NCBI GenBank assembly: GCA_018901555.1
Contig: JAHIER010000057.1
Coordinates: 1 to 27,944, forward strand
DNA length: 27,944 nt
Direction: 5' to 3'
From: Patescibacteria group bacterium
GTDB taxonomy: Bacteria > Patescibacteriota > Minisyncoccia > UBA9983
The notes under the pieces: model-generated
What the model saw: only the letters and a program-made list of their open reading frames with translations
What the model was told of the DNA's origin: nothing
The model's database searches: none
In this document: positions 21,753-27,944 of the stretch, piece after piece
How the letters are laid out: each line of letters starts with the position of its first letter
Position numbering within the stretch: position 1 is the first letter of the stretch
Position numbers and translations under genes: made by a program

Positions 21753-23663
21753 ATGTCAAAAATATTAGGTATAGACTTAGGCACAACTAATTCAGCCATG
21801 GCCATTGTAGAGGCTGGCGAACCAAAGATTTTGGAAAACCAGGAAGGCAATAGAACAACCCCTTCCATGGTTGCTATTTCCAAAACCGGTGAAAGACTGG
21901 TTGGACTTTTGGCTAAAAGACAGGCAGTAACAAATCCGCAAAATACAATTTTTTCTGTTAAGCGTTTAATTGGCAGAAGATTTGAAGATGACGAAGTGCA
22001 AAAAGATGTTAAATTAATGCCTTACAAAATTGAGAAAAATAATGAAGGAGGCGCTTCGGTTATGATGAATGGCAAAGGTTACAGGCCGGAGGAAGTTTCC
22101 GCTATGATTCTGCAAAAAATGAAACATGATGCTGAAGCCAGATTAGGCGAAAAAATTGAAGAAGTCATTATTACAGTGCCGGCTTATTTTAATGATAGCC
22201 AGAGAAAAGCTACCAAAGATGCCGGTGAAATTACTGGATTAAAAGTTAAAAGAATTATTAATGAACCAACAGCTGCGGCCTTGGCTTATGGTTTCAATAA
22301 AAAGAAAAATGAGCAGATTGTTGTTTATGATTTTGGCGGAGGCACCTTTGATGTCTCGGTTTTGGAAGTTGGCGATGATGTTATTGAAGTCAAATCTACG
22401 GATGGCGATACTCATTTGGGCGGTGATGATTTTGATCAGAAAATAATCAGCTGGATTGTTGAAGAATTTAAAAAAGAAAGCGGTATAGATATTTCAAAAG
22501 ACTTTATTGCTCTTCAGCGCCTTAAGGATGCCGCAGAAAAAGCTAAGCATGAACTTTCTAGCACGCCGGAAACTGAAATTAATATTCCTTTTATTACTTC
22601 AGACACTTCCGGGCCCAAGCATCTTGTTTTAAAAATGACCAGGGCTAAATTGGAAGATTTAGTAGGAGAATATATTAAGAAATCAATCAATATTACCAAA
22701 CGCGCCATTGAAGCTTCTAGTTTTAAAATTTCTGACATTGATGAAATTATTTTAGTTGGCGGACAAACCAGAATGCCGGCTATCCAAAATGCAATCAAAG
22801 ATTTTTTTGGCAAAGAGCCGAATAAATCAATTAATCCTGATGAGGTTGTTGCTTTGGGCGCTGCTGTGCAGGCCGGTGTTATGCAGGGCGATGTCAAAGA
22901 CGTGCTTTTACTTGACGTTATCCCTCTTTCTTTAGGCATTGAAACTTTGGGCGCTATCTCTACAAAAATTATTTCTAAAAATACCACTATTCCTACTAGC
23001 AAGTCTCAAGTTTTTTCCACTGCTGCTGATAATCAAACTTCTGTAGAAATTCATGTGTTGCAAGGTGAAAGGGAAATGGCAGGCGATAATAAAAGTTTGG
23101 GCCAATTTATTTTAGACGGTATTCCGCCGTCTCAGCGTGGCATGCCTCAGATTGAAGTTGTTTTTGATATTGATGCCAATGGTATTCTTAGTGTAACAGC
23201 TAAAGATAAAGCTAGTGGTAAAACCCAATCTATTCGTATTGAGGCTTCTTCCGGCTTGTCTAAAGATGATATTGAAAAAATGAAAAAAGACGCGGAAATT
23301 TATGCTGAAGAAGATAAAAAGAAAAAAGAATTAATTGAAATTAAAAATAATGCTGACACTTTAGTTTATACTGCTGAGAAGTCATTACGCGAAGCAGGGG
23401 ATAAAATTCCAGCTGATACTAAAAAACAAATTGAAGAAAAAATAGAAGCTGTTAAAAAAGTTAAAGATGGAGAAGATGTTAATGCTATAAAAAATGCTGT
23501 TAGCGAACTTTCAGCTGTTGTTCAAAAAATAGGGGAAACAATGTATAAACAAGCACAGCAAACTAGTAATGAAGGCAAATCTGAAGACAAATCGCGAGAT
23601 GCAGAGTTTGAAGATTCTTCAAAAAAGTCAGAACAAGATAAAAAAGACGACGAAAACAAATAA
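21753..23663 (+). CDS. dnaK: Hsp70 chaperone DnaK
   Basis: 636 aa, full length. The ATPase domain has GIDLGTTNSAMAIVE, IITVPAYFNDSQRKATKDAG, NEPTAAALAYGF, VYDFGGGTFDVSVLEVGD and ILVGGQTRMPAIQ. The linker DVLLLDVIPLSLGIET leads to the substrate-binding beta-sandwich and helical lid. The tail is acidic/lysine-rich and contains DAEFEDSSKK, like the usual C-terminal motif. It binds exposed hydrophobic peptides, with GrpE and DnaJ as co-factors encoded on either side. No Shine-Dalgarno precedes the ATG; coupling to grpE is likely. Confidence 0.98.
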   Translation: MSKILGIDLGTTNSAMAIVEAGEPKILENQEGNRTTPSMVAISKTGERLVGLLAKRQAVTNPQNTIFSVKRLIGRRFEDDEVQKDVKLMPYKIEKNNEGGASVMMNGKGYRPEEVSAMILQKMKHDAEARLGEKIEEVIITVPAYFNDSQRKATKDAGEITGLKVKRIINEPTAAALAYGFNKKKNEQIVVYDFGGGTFDVSVLEVGDDVIEVKSTDGDTHLGGDDFDQKIISWIVEEFKKESGIDISKDFIALQRLKDAAEKAKHELSSTPETEINIPFITSDTSGPKHLVLKMTRAKLEDLVGEYIKKSINITKRAIEASSFKISDIDEIILVGGQTRMPAIQNAIKDFFGKEPNKSINPDEVVALGAAVQAGVMQGDVKDVLLLDVIPLSLGIETLGAISTKIISKNTTIPTSKSQVFSTAADNQTSVEIHVLQGEREMAGDNKSLGQFILDGIPPSQRGMPQIEVVFDIDANGILSVTAKDKASGKTQSIRIEASSGLSKDDIEKMKKDAEIYAEEDKKKKELIEIKNNADTLVYTAEKSLREAGDKIPADTKKQIEEKIEAVKKVKDGEDVNAIKNAVSELSAVVQKIGETMYKQAQQTSNEGKSEDKSRDAEFEDSSKKSEQDKKDDENK

Positions 23664-23669
23664 TTTTGT

Positions 23670-23675
23670 TATAAT
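23670..23675 (+). promoter_or_regulatory. Extended -10 element upstream of dnaJ
   Basis: TGT-TATAAT with the hexamer at 23670-23675, ending 6 nt before ATG 23682. It suggests a separate leaderless dnaJ transcript. No -35 is evident. Confidence 0.5.
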
Positions 23676-23681
23676 TTAAAT

Positions 23682-24764
23682 ATGGTAGATTATTACGACA
23701 TTTTGGGCGTGACTAAAAGCGCCTCTAAAGAAGAAATTAAAAAAGCTTACCGCAAGCTGGCTCATAAATATCATCCTGATAAAAATCAGGGTGATGATGA
23801 AAGATTCAAGGAAATCAATGAAGCTTATCAGATTTTGGCTGATGACAAAAAAAGAGGCGAGTATGATACCTATGGCCGGGTTTTTAGCGAAAATATGGCT
23901 GATGGAGGACAGCCGGGTATGGATTTCAATGACTTTAATTTTGGTGATTGGGATTTTTCTGGCCAAGGCGGATCCGCTTTTGGTGGAGACATCTCAGATA
24001 TTTTTGAAAACATTTTTGGCGGAGCCACTACTACCAAACGCAAAAAAAGAGGACGGGATATTTCTATTGATTTGGAAATTCCTTTTGAGGAATCAATTTT
24101 TGGCACAGAAAGACGCATTATACTTTCTAAAATAGCGGTTTGCGACAAATGCAAAGGCGAAGGAACAGAACCAGGTTCTGATTTTAAGAAATGTTCATCT
24201 TGCGAAGGAACTGGCCGAGTACATGAGACCAAAAAATCTTTTTTTGGCACTTTCACAACAGCTCGAGAATGCAGCAATTGTTTTGGTAAAGGGAAAATTC
24301 CTGATAAAAAATGTTCTGGTTGCAAAGGGCGTGGAGTTTTTCCCAAAAAAGAAGAAGTGATTATTAAAATACCAGCCGGGATTTATGATGGTGAAATGAT
24401 AAAATTAACTGGCATGGGCGAGGCTATTTCTAGCGGAATAGCCGGAGACCTTTATATTAAAGTCCATGTTAGTCAGCACCAGGTTTTCAAAAGAGAAGGA
24501 GGAAATCTTATTATGGATATGAATATTAAAATGTCTGACGCGCTTTTGGGCGCAGAAAAAGAAATTAAAACTTTGGATGGCAAGATAAAATTAAAAATAC
24601 CGGCTGGTATTGATTCTGGAGAAATTTTAAGAATTAAGGGCAAGGGCGTGCCTAGTCAGCAGGCGCGGGGAGATTTAATGATAAAAGTTTTTGTCCGCAC
24701 TCCTAAGCATGTTTCTTATAAAGCCAAAAAACTTATTGAAGAATTAAAACAAGAAGGAGTTTAA
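23682..24764 (+). CDS. dnaJ: Co-chaperone DnaJ
   Basis: 360 aa, type I Hsp40. The J-domain has the HPD motif (AHKYHPDKNQGDDERFKEI). A Gly/Phe-rich region (MDFNDFNFGDWDFSGQGG) follows. Four CxxCxGxG zinc motifs (CDKCKGEG, CSSCEGTG, CSNCFGKG, CSGCKGRG) form two zinc sites. C-terminal client-binding domains include IPAGIYDGEMIKLTGMGEA and RGDLMIKVFVRTP. It stimulates DnaK ATPase and delivers substrates. Its 18-nt distance from dnaK holds a possible own promoter. Confidence 0.97.
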   Translation: MVDYYDILGVTKSASKEEIKKAYRKLAHKYHPDKNQGDDERFKEINEAYQILADDKKRGEYDTYGRVFSENMADGGQPGMDFNDFNFGDWDFSGQGGSAFGGDISDIFENIFGGATTTKRKKRGRDISIDLEIPFEESIFGTERRIILSKIAVCDKCKGEGTEPGSDFKKCSSCEGTGRVHETKKSFFGTFTTARECSNCFGKGKIPDKKCSGCKGRGVFPKKEEVIIKIPAGIYDGEMIKLTGMGEAISSGIAGDLYIKVHVSQHQVFKREGGNLIMDMNIKMSDALLGAEKEIKTLDGKIKLKIPAGIDSGEILRIKGKGVPSQQARGDLMIKVFVRTPKHVSYKAKKLIEELKQEGV

Positions 24765-24767
24765 TAT

Positions 24768-24773
24768 TATAAT
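24768..24773 (+). promoter_or_regulatory. -10 element upstream of the CvpA-like gene
   Basis: TATAAT at 24768-24773 ends 7 nt before ATG 24781, another leaderless-type arrangement. No convincing -35. Confidence 0.4.
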
Positions 24774-24780
24774 TAATTTT

Positions 24781-25278
24781 ATGAATATAGAAGCTGTTTC
24801 AAAAATTTTATCTAATCCATCATGGGATTTAATTGTTTTGTTTTTCTTTATTGCCGTAGGATTTTTTTACGGCTTGATGGCTGGTAAATCAAGAATGATT
24901 TCTTTTTTAGTTTCTTTATATATTTCAGGATTTCTTTTTGATAAATTTTATTATTTAGATCAATTAATAAAAACGGATAGTTTGACCAGCACTTTTATGG
25001 CGCGAATCGGAGTTTTTTTGGTTGTACTTTTTATTATTAATCTTTTGTTTTCAAAAGTTTTAAGATTGAGTTCTGATGGCAGCGAGAAAAAATGGTGGCA
25101 GGCGCTTTTATTAAGTTTTCTTTCGGCCGGGCTTTTGTTCAGTTATCTTTTCCATCTTTTTCCAGCCAAAGATTTATTTACTTTTTCGCCCATAGTTCAA
25201 AACATTTTTGCTTCGGACAGCGCCTTTTTCTGGTGGCTTACTCTGCCCTTAGTAGCTCTCTTTTTTGTGCGAAGATAA
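24781..25278 (+). CDS. CvpA-like polytopic membrane protein
   Basis: 165 aa with four to five predicted helices (around residues 15-35, 38-53, 73-90, 107-125 and 148-163). The N-terminal WDLIVLFFFIAVGFFYGLMAG, with a small-residue-rich helix and a following SLYISGFLF, is reminiscent of CvpA (colicin V production) family proteins, but the match is loose. No catalytic motif. It lies 16 nt after dnaJ. Function unknown. Confidence 0.6.
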   Translation: MNIEAVSKILSNPSWDLIVLFFFIAVGFFYGLMAGKSRMISFLVSLYISGFLFDKFYYLDQLIKTDSLTSTFMARIGVFLVVLFIINLLFSKVLRLSSDGSEKKWWQALLLSFLSAGLLFSYLFHLFPAKDLFTFSPIVQNIFASDSAFFWWLTLPLVALFFVRR

Positions 25279-25338
25279 ACTTGAAATCATCATGGAGGTA
25301 TTTAAAAAAGATTGGTTGAAGATTTTTAAAAGAAATTC

Positions 25339-25367
25339 TTGACATTTTAGAGCAAATATCTTAATTT
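25339..25367 (+). promoter_or_regulatory. Promoter of the 48-aa protein gene
   Basis: TTGACA (25339-25344), 17-nt spacer, TAATTT (25362-25367). It is followed by about 30 nt of leader carrying a strong Shine-Dalgarno. Confidence 0.55.
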
Positions 25368-25406
25368 AAACTTAGATTAATCAATCAGAAAGGGGGTGAT
25401 AAAGGA

Positions 25407-25553
25407 ATGGGAAAAAAGAATTATCAAAAAACTAGTACTGGTAAAAAATTCTACGACAAAAAAGGATTCAATCGGTACAAAGAAGAAGGCAAGAAGGGAA
25501 CCTATGGCAGCAATTACCGCCTCGGAATCGGAACAAAAAAATTTAGTAAATAG
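25407..25553 (+). CDS. 48-aa basic small protein
   Basis: ATG 25407 lies 6 nt after the Shine-Dalgarno AGGGGGTGAT (25391-25400). The 48 codons encode a Lys/Gly/Tyr-rich product beginning MGKKNYQKTSTGKKFYDKKG and ending YRLGIGTKKFSK. It has no cysteine or hydrophobic segment and is probably soluble and nucleic-acid-binding by composition (inference). It has its own promoter (25339-25367) and terminator (25576-25602), a complete monocistronic unit. No family recognised. Confidence 0.65.
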   Translation: MGKKNYQKTSTGKKFYDKKGFNRYKEEGKKGTYGSNYRLGIGTKKFSK

Positions 25554-25575
25554 AAGGGTGGTGGCTTCTAATCTA

Positions 25576-25602
25576 AAAAGGGCGAATTAAATTCGCCCTT
25601 TT
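25576..25602 (+). terminator. Intrinsic terminator of the 48-aa protein gene
   Basis: GGGCGAAT (25580-25587) and ATTCGCCC (25591-25598) form a perfect 8-bp stem, loop TAA, flanked by AAAA and TTTT, so it can act in both directions. Confidence 0.88.
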
Positions 25603-25674
25603 GTTTGCAAGCATTGGAATACTTGTTATAATTAAACAAAGGTCTTAATGATTAAAATATAATATATTAAAAAT

Positions 25675-26244
25675 ATGTCTAAAAATATAAAAATTATTAT
25701 AGTAATCTTGGCAATTATTATTATTGCCGGAATTTTATTTTATACAAATATTAATAGAAACGATAATGAGCAGGGACTTATTGGTGGTCAAGCTGATGAT
25801 CATGGTTGTCTTGGTCCGGCTGGCTATTCTTGGTGCCAGTCTCAAGATAAATGCTTGAGGATTTTTGAAGAATTTTGTCCTGACGCTGTAACAGATTTAA
25901 TCGACTCTCTTAATAAAGTCAGTGGAGTGACGTTAACTTCCAAAGGAGAATCAGAATTTGCTTGGGTTATTATGAAAAATAACAATATCAGTCAAGTCAA
26001 AATCCCAAGTGTTTTATATTCAGCTGACAATGTTAAAACATCTGATTATGAAAAAATTGAGCAATACATGAAAGATAATTTTGAAATGAATGATTATAAT
26101 ATTGCTGATGGACCTATGGGAGGATTACGAGGATATTATGGTAATTATATGGCTTGCATTGTGTTTTTCCAGAAAAAATCTTTAGGGGATGATAATTTAA
26201 ACGTAACTTTGCAGTGCGGTTATTTCAATAAAAACGAAAATTAA
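25675..26244 (+). CDS. Exported or membrane-anchored protein with a Cys-rich motif
   Basis: 189 aa. Residues about 5-23 are a hydrophobic signal anchor (IKIIIVILAIIIIAGILFY). A Cys motif follows at about 43-65 (GCLGPAGYSWCQSQDKCLRI, then FEEFCP), a pattern I recall from many bacterial secreted proteins, probably disulfide-bonded outside the cell. The C-terminal ~120 residues (SKGESEFAWVIMKNNNISQV ... QYMKDNFEMNDYNIADGPMG) form an unrecognised domain. TATAAT boxes lie at 25627-25632 (extended, TGT) and 25658-25663. Function unknown. Confidence 0.7.
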   Translation: MSKNIKIIIVILAIIIIAGILFYTNINRNDNEQGLIGGQADDHGCLGPAGYSWCQSQDKCLRIFEEFCPDAVTDLIDSLNKVSGVTLTSKGESEFAWVIMKNNNISQVKIPSVLYSADNVKTSDYEKIEQYMKDNFEMNDYNIADGPMGGLRGYYGNYMACIVFFQKKSLGDDNLNVTLQCGYFNKNEN

Positions 26245-26252
26245 AAAAAATG

Positions 26253-26330
26253 GGCTCGGCAGGGGTTGGGGGAAGAAAGTGGTTTCCAAAAGTGGATGGA
26301 AACGCCTCCAATTGTCCCTGCCGAGCAAAG
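26253..26330 (-). terminator. Large structured 3' hairpin with U-run on the minus strand
   Basis: GCTCGGCAGGG (26254-26264) is complementary to CCCTGCCGAGC (26316-26326), an 11-bp outer stem. Inside it, GTTTCCA and TGGAAAC form a 7-bp inner stem, and TTGG/CCAA can extend the middle. Read on the minus strand, the structure is followed by a run of eight T (complement of 26243-26250). On + there is no T-run, so it should terminate a minus-strand transcript. Confidence 0.6.
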
Positions 26331-26402
26331 TCAGCAGCCGTCTGAACTGCCACAATTCATTGCTAATGTGCCAAAAATTAAAAGTCTATTCTTGCGTCTC
26401 AA
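26331..26402 (-). CDS. Putative 23-aa peptide, TTG start, minus strand
   Basis: On the minus strand a consensus Shine-Dalgarno (AAAGGAGGTGAT, complement of 26406-26417) lies about 4 nt before TTG 26402. The frame encodes 23 residues: a basic start (RRKNR), a hydrophobic middle (LLIFGTLAM) and a Cys-containing tail, ending in TGA. The hydrophobic core suggests a membrane-interacting or leader peptide. A promoter upstream and a structured terminator downstream complete the unit. Coding capacity is unproven; it could be a small RNA with a ribosome-binding site. Confidence 0.4.
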   Translation of the reverse strand: MRRKNRLLIFGTLAMNCGSSDGC

Positions 26403-26434
26403 AAAAATCACCTCCTTTCTCATATCTAAAAATT

Positions 26435-26463
26435 ACAATACCTTTTTTCTCTTGAAAAGTCAA
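26435..26463 (-). promoter_or_regulatory. Minus-strand promoter, divergent to rsmI
   Basis: On the minus strand: TTGACT (complement of 26458-26463), 17-nt spacer, TATTGT (complement of 26435-26440). It overlaps the -35 region of the rsmI promoter, making a compact divergent promoter pair. Confidence 0.5.
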
Positions 26464-26480
26464 GGGAAATTTGATAGAAT
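26452..26480 (+). promoter_or_regulatory. Promoter of rsmI
   Basis: TTGAAA (26452-26457), 17-nt spacer, extended -10 TGA-TAGAAT (26475-26480). The ATG at 26490 is 9 nt after the -10, giving a leader of 0-3 nt. Confidence 0.65.
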
Positions 26481-26489
26481 TAATTCATT

Positions 26490-27170
26490 ATGGATAATGG
26501 AATTCTTTATATAGTAGCCACGCCAATCGGCAATTTAGAAGATATTACTTTGCGCGCCTTGAGAATTTTAAAAGAAGTTGATTTAATAGCTTGCGAAGAT
26601 ACGCGCGTAACTAGAAAATTACTTGATCGTTTTGAAATTAAAACTCCGACTGTTTCTTATTTTCAGCATTCTAAACCAACTAAAATAAATAAAATAGTTG
26701 GAGAATTGCAGTATGGGAAAAACATTGCGTTGGTGACCGATGCTGGCACGCCAGGCATCAGCGATCCCGGAAATCTTTTAATCAGCGAGTGCGTAAAAAA
26801 CAAAATTAAAATTGTTCCAATTCCCGGTCCAAGCGCTTTAACTGCATTAGCCAGCGTGGCAGGTATTGATATGCAGAAATTTATTTTTATGGCTTTTCCT
26901 CCGCACAAAAAAGGGAGAGAGAAATTTTTTAAAGAAGTTGTTGCTGATAAATATCCTGTTATTTATTATGAATCTCCGCACCGGATTATTAAAAATTTGG
27001 AATTGCTTTCCAGCTTGACTGATAAAAAAATAATTATTGGCAGAGAATTAACTAAAATGTTTGAAGAAATTTTCCGTGGCAATATTAAAGAAGCCTTGAT
27101 TTATTTTAAAAATAAAGATAAATTAAGAGGAGAATTTGTAATAATAATCTATCCCAATGGGAATCATTAA
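26490..27170 (+). CDS. rsmI: 16S rRNA (cytidine-1402-2'-O)-methyltransferase
   Basis: 226 aa, tetrapyrrole-methylase fold. Signatures: LYIVATPIGNLEDITLRAL, CEDTRVTRKLL, LVTDAGTPGISDPG, IPGPSALTALASVAG, YYESPHRIIKNLELL and IGRELTKMFEEIFRG. It uses SAM to methylate the 2'-OH of C1402 in the ribosomal P site. It is shorter than E. coli RsmI (286 aa), lacking the C-terminal extension. ATG 26490 has no Shine-Dalgarno and a near-leaderless promoter. plsC follows within 14 nt. Confidence 0.95.
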   Translation: MDNGILYIVATPIGNLEDITLRALRILKEVDLIACEDTRVTRKLLDRFEIKTPTVSYFQHSKPTKINKIVGELQYGKNIALVTDAGTPGISDPGNLLISECVKNKIKIVPIPGPSALTALASVAGIDMQKFIFMAFPPHKKGREKFFKEVVADKYPVIYYESPHRIIKNLELLSSLTDKKIIIGRELTKMFEEIFRGNIKEALIYFKNKDKLRGEFVIIIYPNGNH

Positions 27171-27184
27171 AAAAGGAGATGATT

Positions 27185-27868
27185 GTGAAAATTGCAAAAA
27201 TTGTACAAGCTTTAACTTATTGGCCTATTTACGGTTCGCTCCGTATTTTTGCCAGATATACAGTTGAAGGACAAGAAAATATTAAAGGGCTCGAAAATAA
27301 AGGAGTTATTTTTGCTTCTAACCACACATCTTATGCAGATGGTCCGATTTGCGCAGCTTCTATGCCTAGAGCTAGTTGGTATCCGCACGAGTTTTTTCCA
27401 ATCAGATTTATGGCTTGGAAAAAATTTTTTAAATGGATTCAGGGCATGCCTTTTATTCCGCCATTAAGTTTTTTTGTAGCTGCTTATGTGCGTTACAATG
27501 GCTCAGTGCCAGTGGAAAAGGCTGGCGGAAACCTTCTAAGGGCTCTACGACACGCTATAGAGGCCTTAAGGGCAGGAGATAAGCTTTGGATATATCCGGA
27601 AGGAGGAATCACCAAGGACGGCAAATTACAGTTAGGCAAAAGAGGAATAGCTTTTTTGCATCAGCAGACTAAGACTCCTATTGTGCCAGTGGCTCTTATT
27701 GGAACTCGCAAAGCTTTTTTATTCCCGAAAATTTTCAGCACTTTATCAGGCAGAAATAAAATTAGAGTTCGGATCGGCAAGCCAATTTATGATATCAGCA
27801 ATGTTTCTTTAGAGGATGGGACTGCAATTATTATGAAAGAAATAGGCAATCTCTTAGAAATAAGATAA
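27185..27868 (+). CDS. plsC: 1-acyl-sn-glycerol-3-phosphate acyltransferase (PlsC-like)
   Basis: 227 aa from GTG 27185, which I prefer over ATG 27179 because the Shine-Dalgarno AAAAGGAG (27171-27178) abuts the ATG with no spacing but sits 6 nt before the GTG. The acyltransferase HX4D motif is visible (FASNHTSYADG), as is the EGG variant of the second motif (LWIYPEGGITKDGKLQLGKRG) and the TPIVPVALIG block. It transfers an acyl chain to lysophosphatidic acid at the membrane in phospholipid synthesis. N-terminal residues are mildly hydrophobic. A terminator lies 3 nt after the stop. Confidence 0.88.
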   Translation: MKIAKIVQALTYWPIYGSLRIFARYTVEGQENIKGLENKGVIFASNHTSYADGPICAASMPRASWYPHEFFPIRFMAWKKFFKWIQGMPFIPPLSFFVAAYVRYNGSVPVEKAGGNLLRALRHAIEALRAGDKLWIYPEGGITKDGKLQLGKRGIAFLHQQTKTPIVPVALIGTRKAFLFPKIFSTLSGRNKIRVRIGKPIYDISNVSLEDGTAIIMKEIGNLLEIR

Positions 27869-27869
27869 A

Positions 27870-27898
27870 GCCCGGCCTAGATTCAGCCGGGTTTTTTT
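27870..27898 (+). terminator. Intrinsic terminator of rsmI-plsC
   Basis: CCCGGC (27871-27876) pairs with GCCGGG (27886-27891), 9-nt loop, followed by seven T. Confidence 0.88.
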
Positions 27899-27910
27899 AT
27901 TATCAATAAA

Positions 27911-27944
27911 TGTCAACGTGGCACGTTGACGTGGCAGGTTGACA
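27911..27944. repeat. Intergenic palindromic repeat, cut by the window end
   Basis: GTCAACGTG-G-CACGTTGAC (27912-27930) is a perfect 9-bp inverted repeat with a 1-nt centre, followed by GTGGCAGGTTGACA, a partial further unit. The 12-mer GTTGACGTGGCA (27925-27936) also occurs at 20519-20530. Confidence 0.75.

Noticed and set aside
25295..25345. 16-codon ATG frame before the 48-aa gene
   Set aside because: No ribosome-binding site, ends inside the -35 TTGACA, too short to support.
25396..25590. 64-aa open frame overlapping the 48-aa gene
   Set aside because: Its start lies inside the Shine-Dalgarno run and it reads into the terminator stem; the 48-aa frame is correctly spaced.
26266..26514. 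Open frame on + overlapping the rsmI start
   Set aside because: TTG start without ribosome-binding site. It runs through the structured hairpin, the minus-strand Shine-Dalgarno and the rsmI promoter; its C-terminal part is low-complexity and out of frame with rsmI.

Overview
The window is low-GC bacterial DNA using the standard code (UGA is a true stop, for example in mnmA and rplQ). It looks like a Patescibacteria (CPR) chromosome, most likely of the Parcubacteria group. Reasons: alanyl-tRNA synthetase lacks the usual C-terminal region, diadenylate cyclase is fused to YbbR, a free-standing sigma region 4 / HARE-HTH protein is present, several single-pass membrane proteins have no recognisable function, and ribosomal proteins are short. 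This placement rests on gene content, not on a tree.

Layout. 1-6199: the end of a diadenylate cyclase-YbbR fusion, leuS, a sigma4/HARE-HTH regulator, a membrane protein and mltG, all on + and tightly packed. 6290-8188: a DUF378 membrane protein, a convergent SipW-type signal peptidase, a minimal zincin and a membrane-anchored cyclophilin. 8231-11983: mnmA, an overlapping second PP-loop thiolase-like gene, and alaS. 12004-15596: an FtsA/PilM-like ATPase, an orphan glutamate-synthase FMN domain and a membrane-anchored surface-type protein. 15660-16456: a PaaX/Cas2-like gene bracketed by two identical 22-bp promoter/operator-like repeats, the second of which precedes a tiny ORF. 16453-20452: infA-rpmJ-rpsM-rpsK-rpsD-rpoA-rplQ-rplM-rpsI behind a near-consensus promoter. 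20460-21147: a ~0.6-kb cassette (small Cys-rich protein plus a 97-nt tRNA-Gly-like structure) between two copies of a double-hairpin terminator/promoter module. 21159-25278: grpE-dnaK-dnaJ and a membrane protein. 25339-27944: a 48-aa basic protein unit, a secreted Cys-motif protein, a minus-strand small transcription unit, rsmI, plsC and an intergenic palindromic repeat.

Three signals recur. First, short palindromic elements sit in frame inside essential genes (leuS, mnmA, alaS, grpE); two families leave the same peptide (PHKGLTFV, GHLMS) in unrelated proteins. Second, translation starts fall into two classes: several core genes have an extended -10 box 6-7 nt before the ATG and no Shine-Dalgarno (predicted leaderless mRNAs), while strong Shine-Dalgarno sequences mark mainly small orphan genes. 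Third, the cassette between rpsI and grpE looks like an insertion or duplication in which both terminator hairpins have flipped loops between copies.

No CRISPR array, transposase or rRNA gene was seen.
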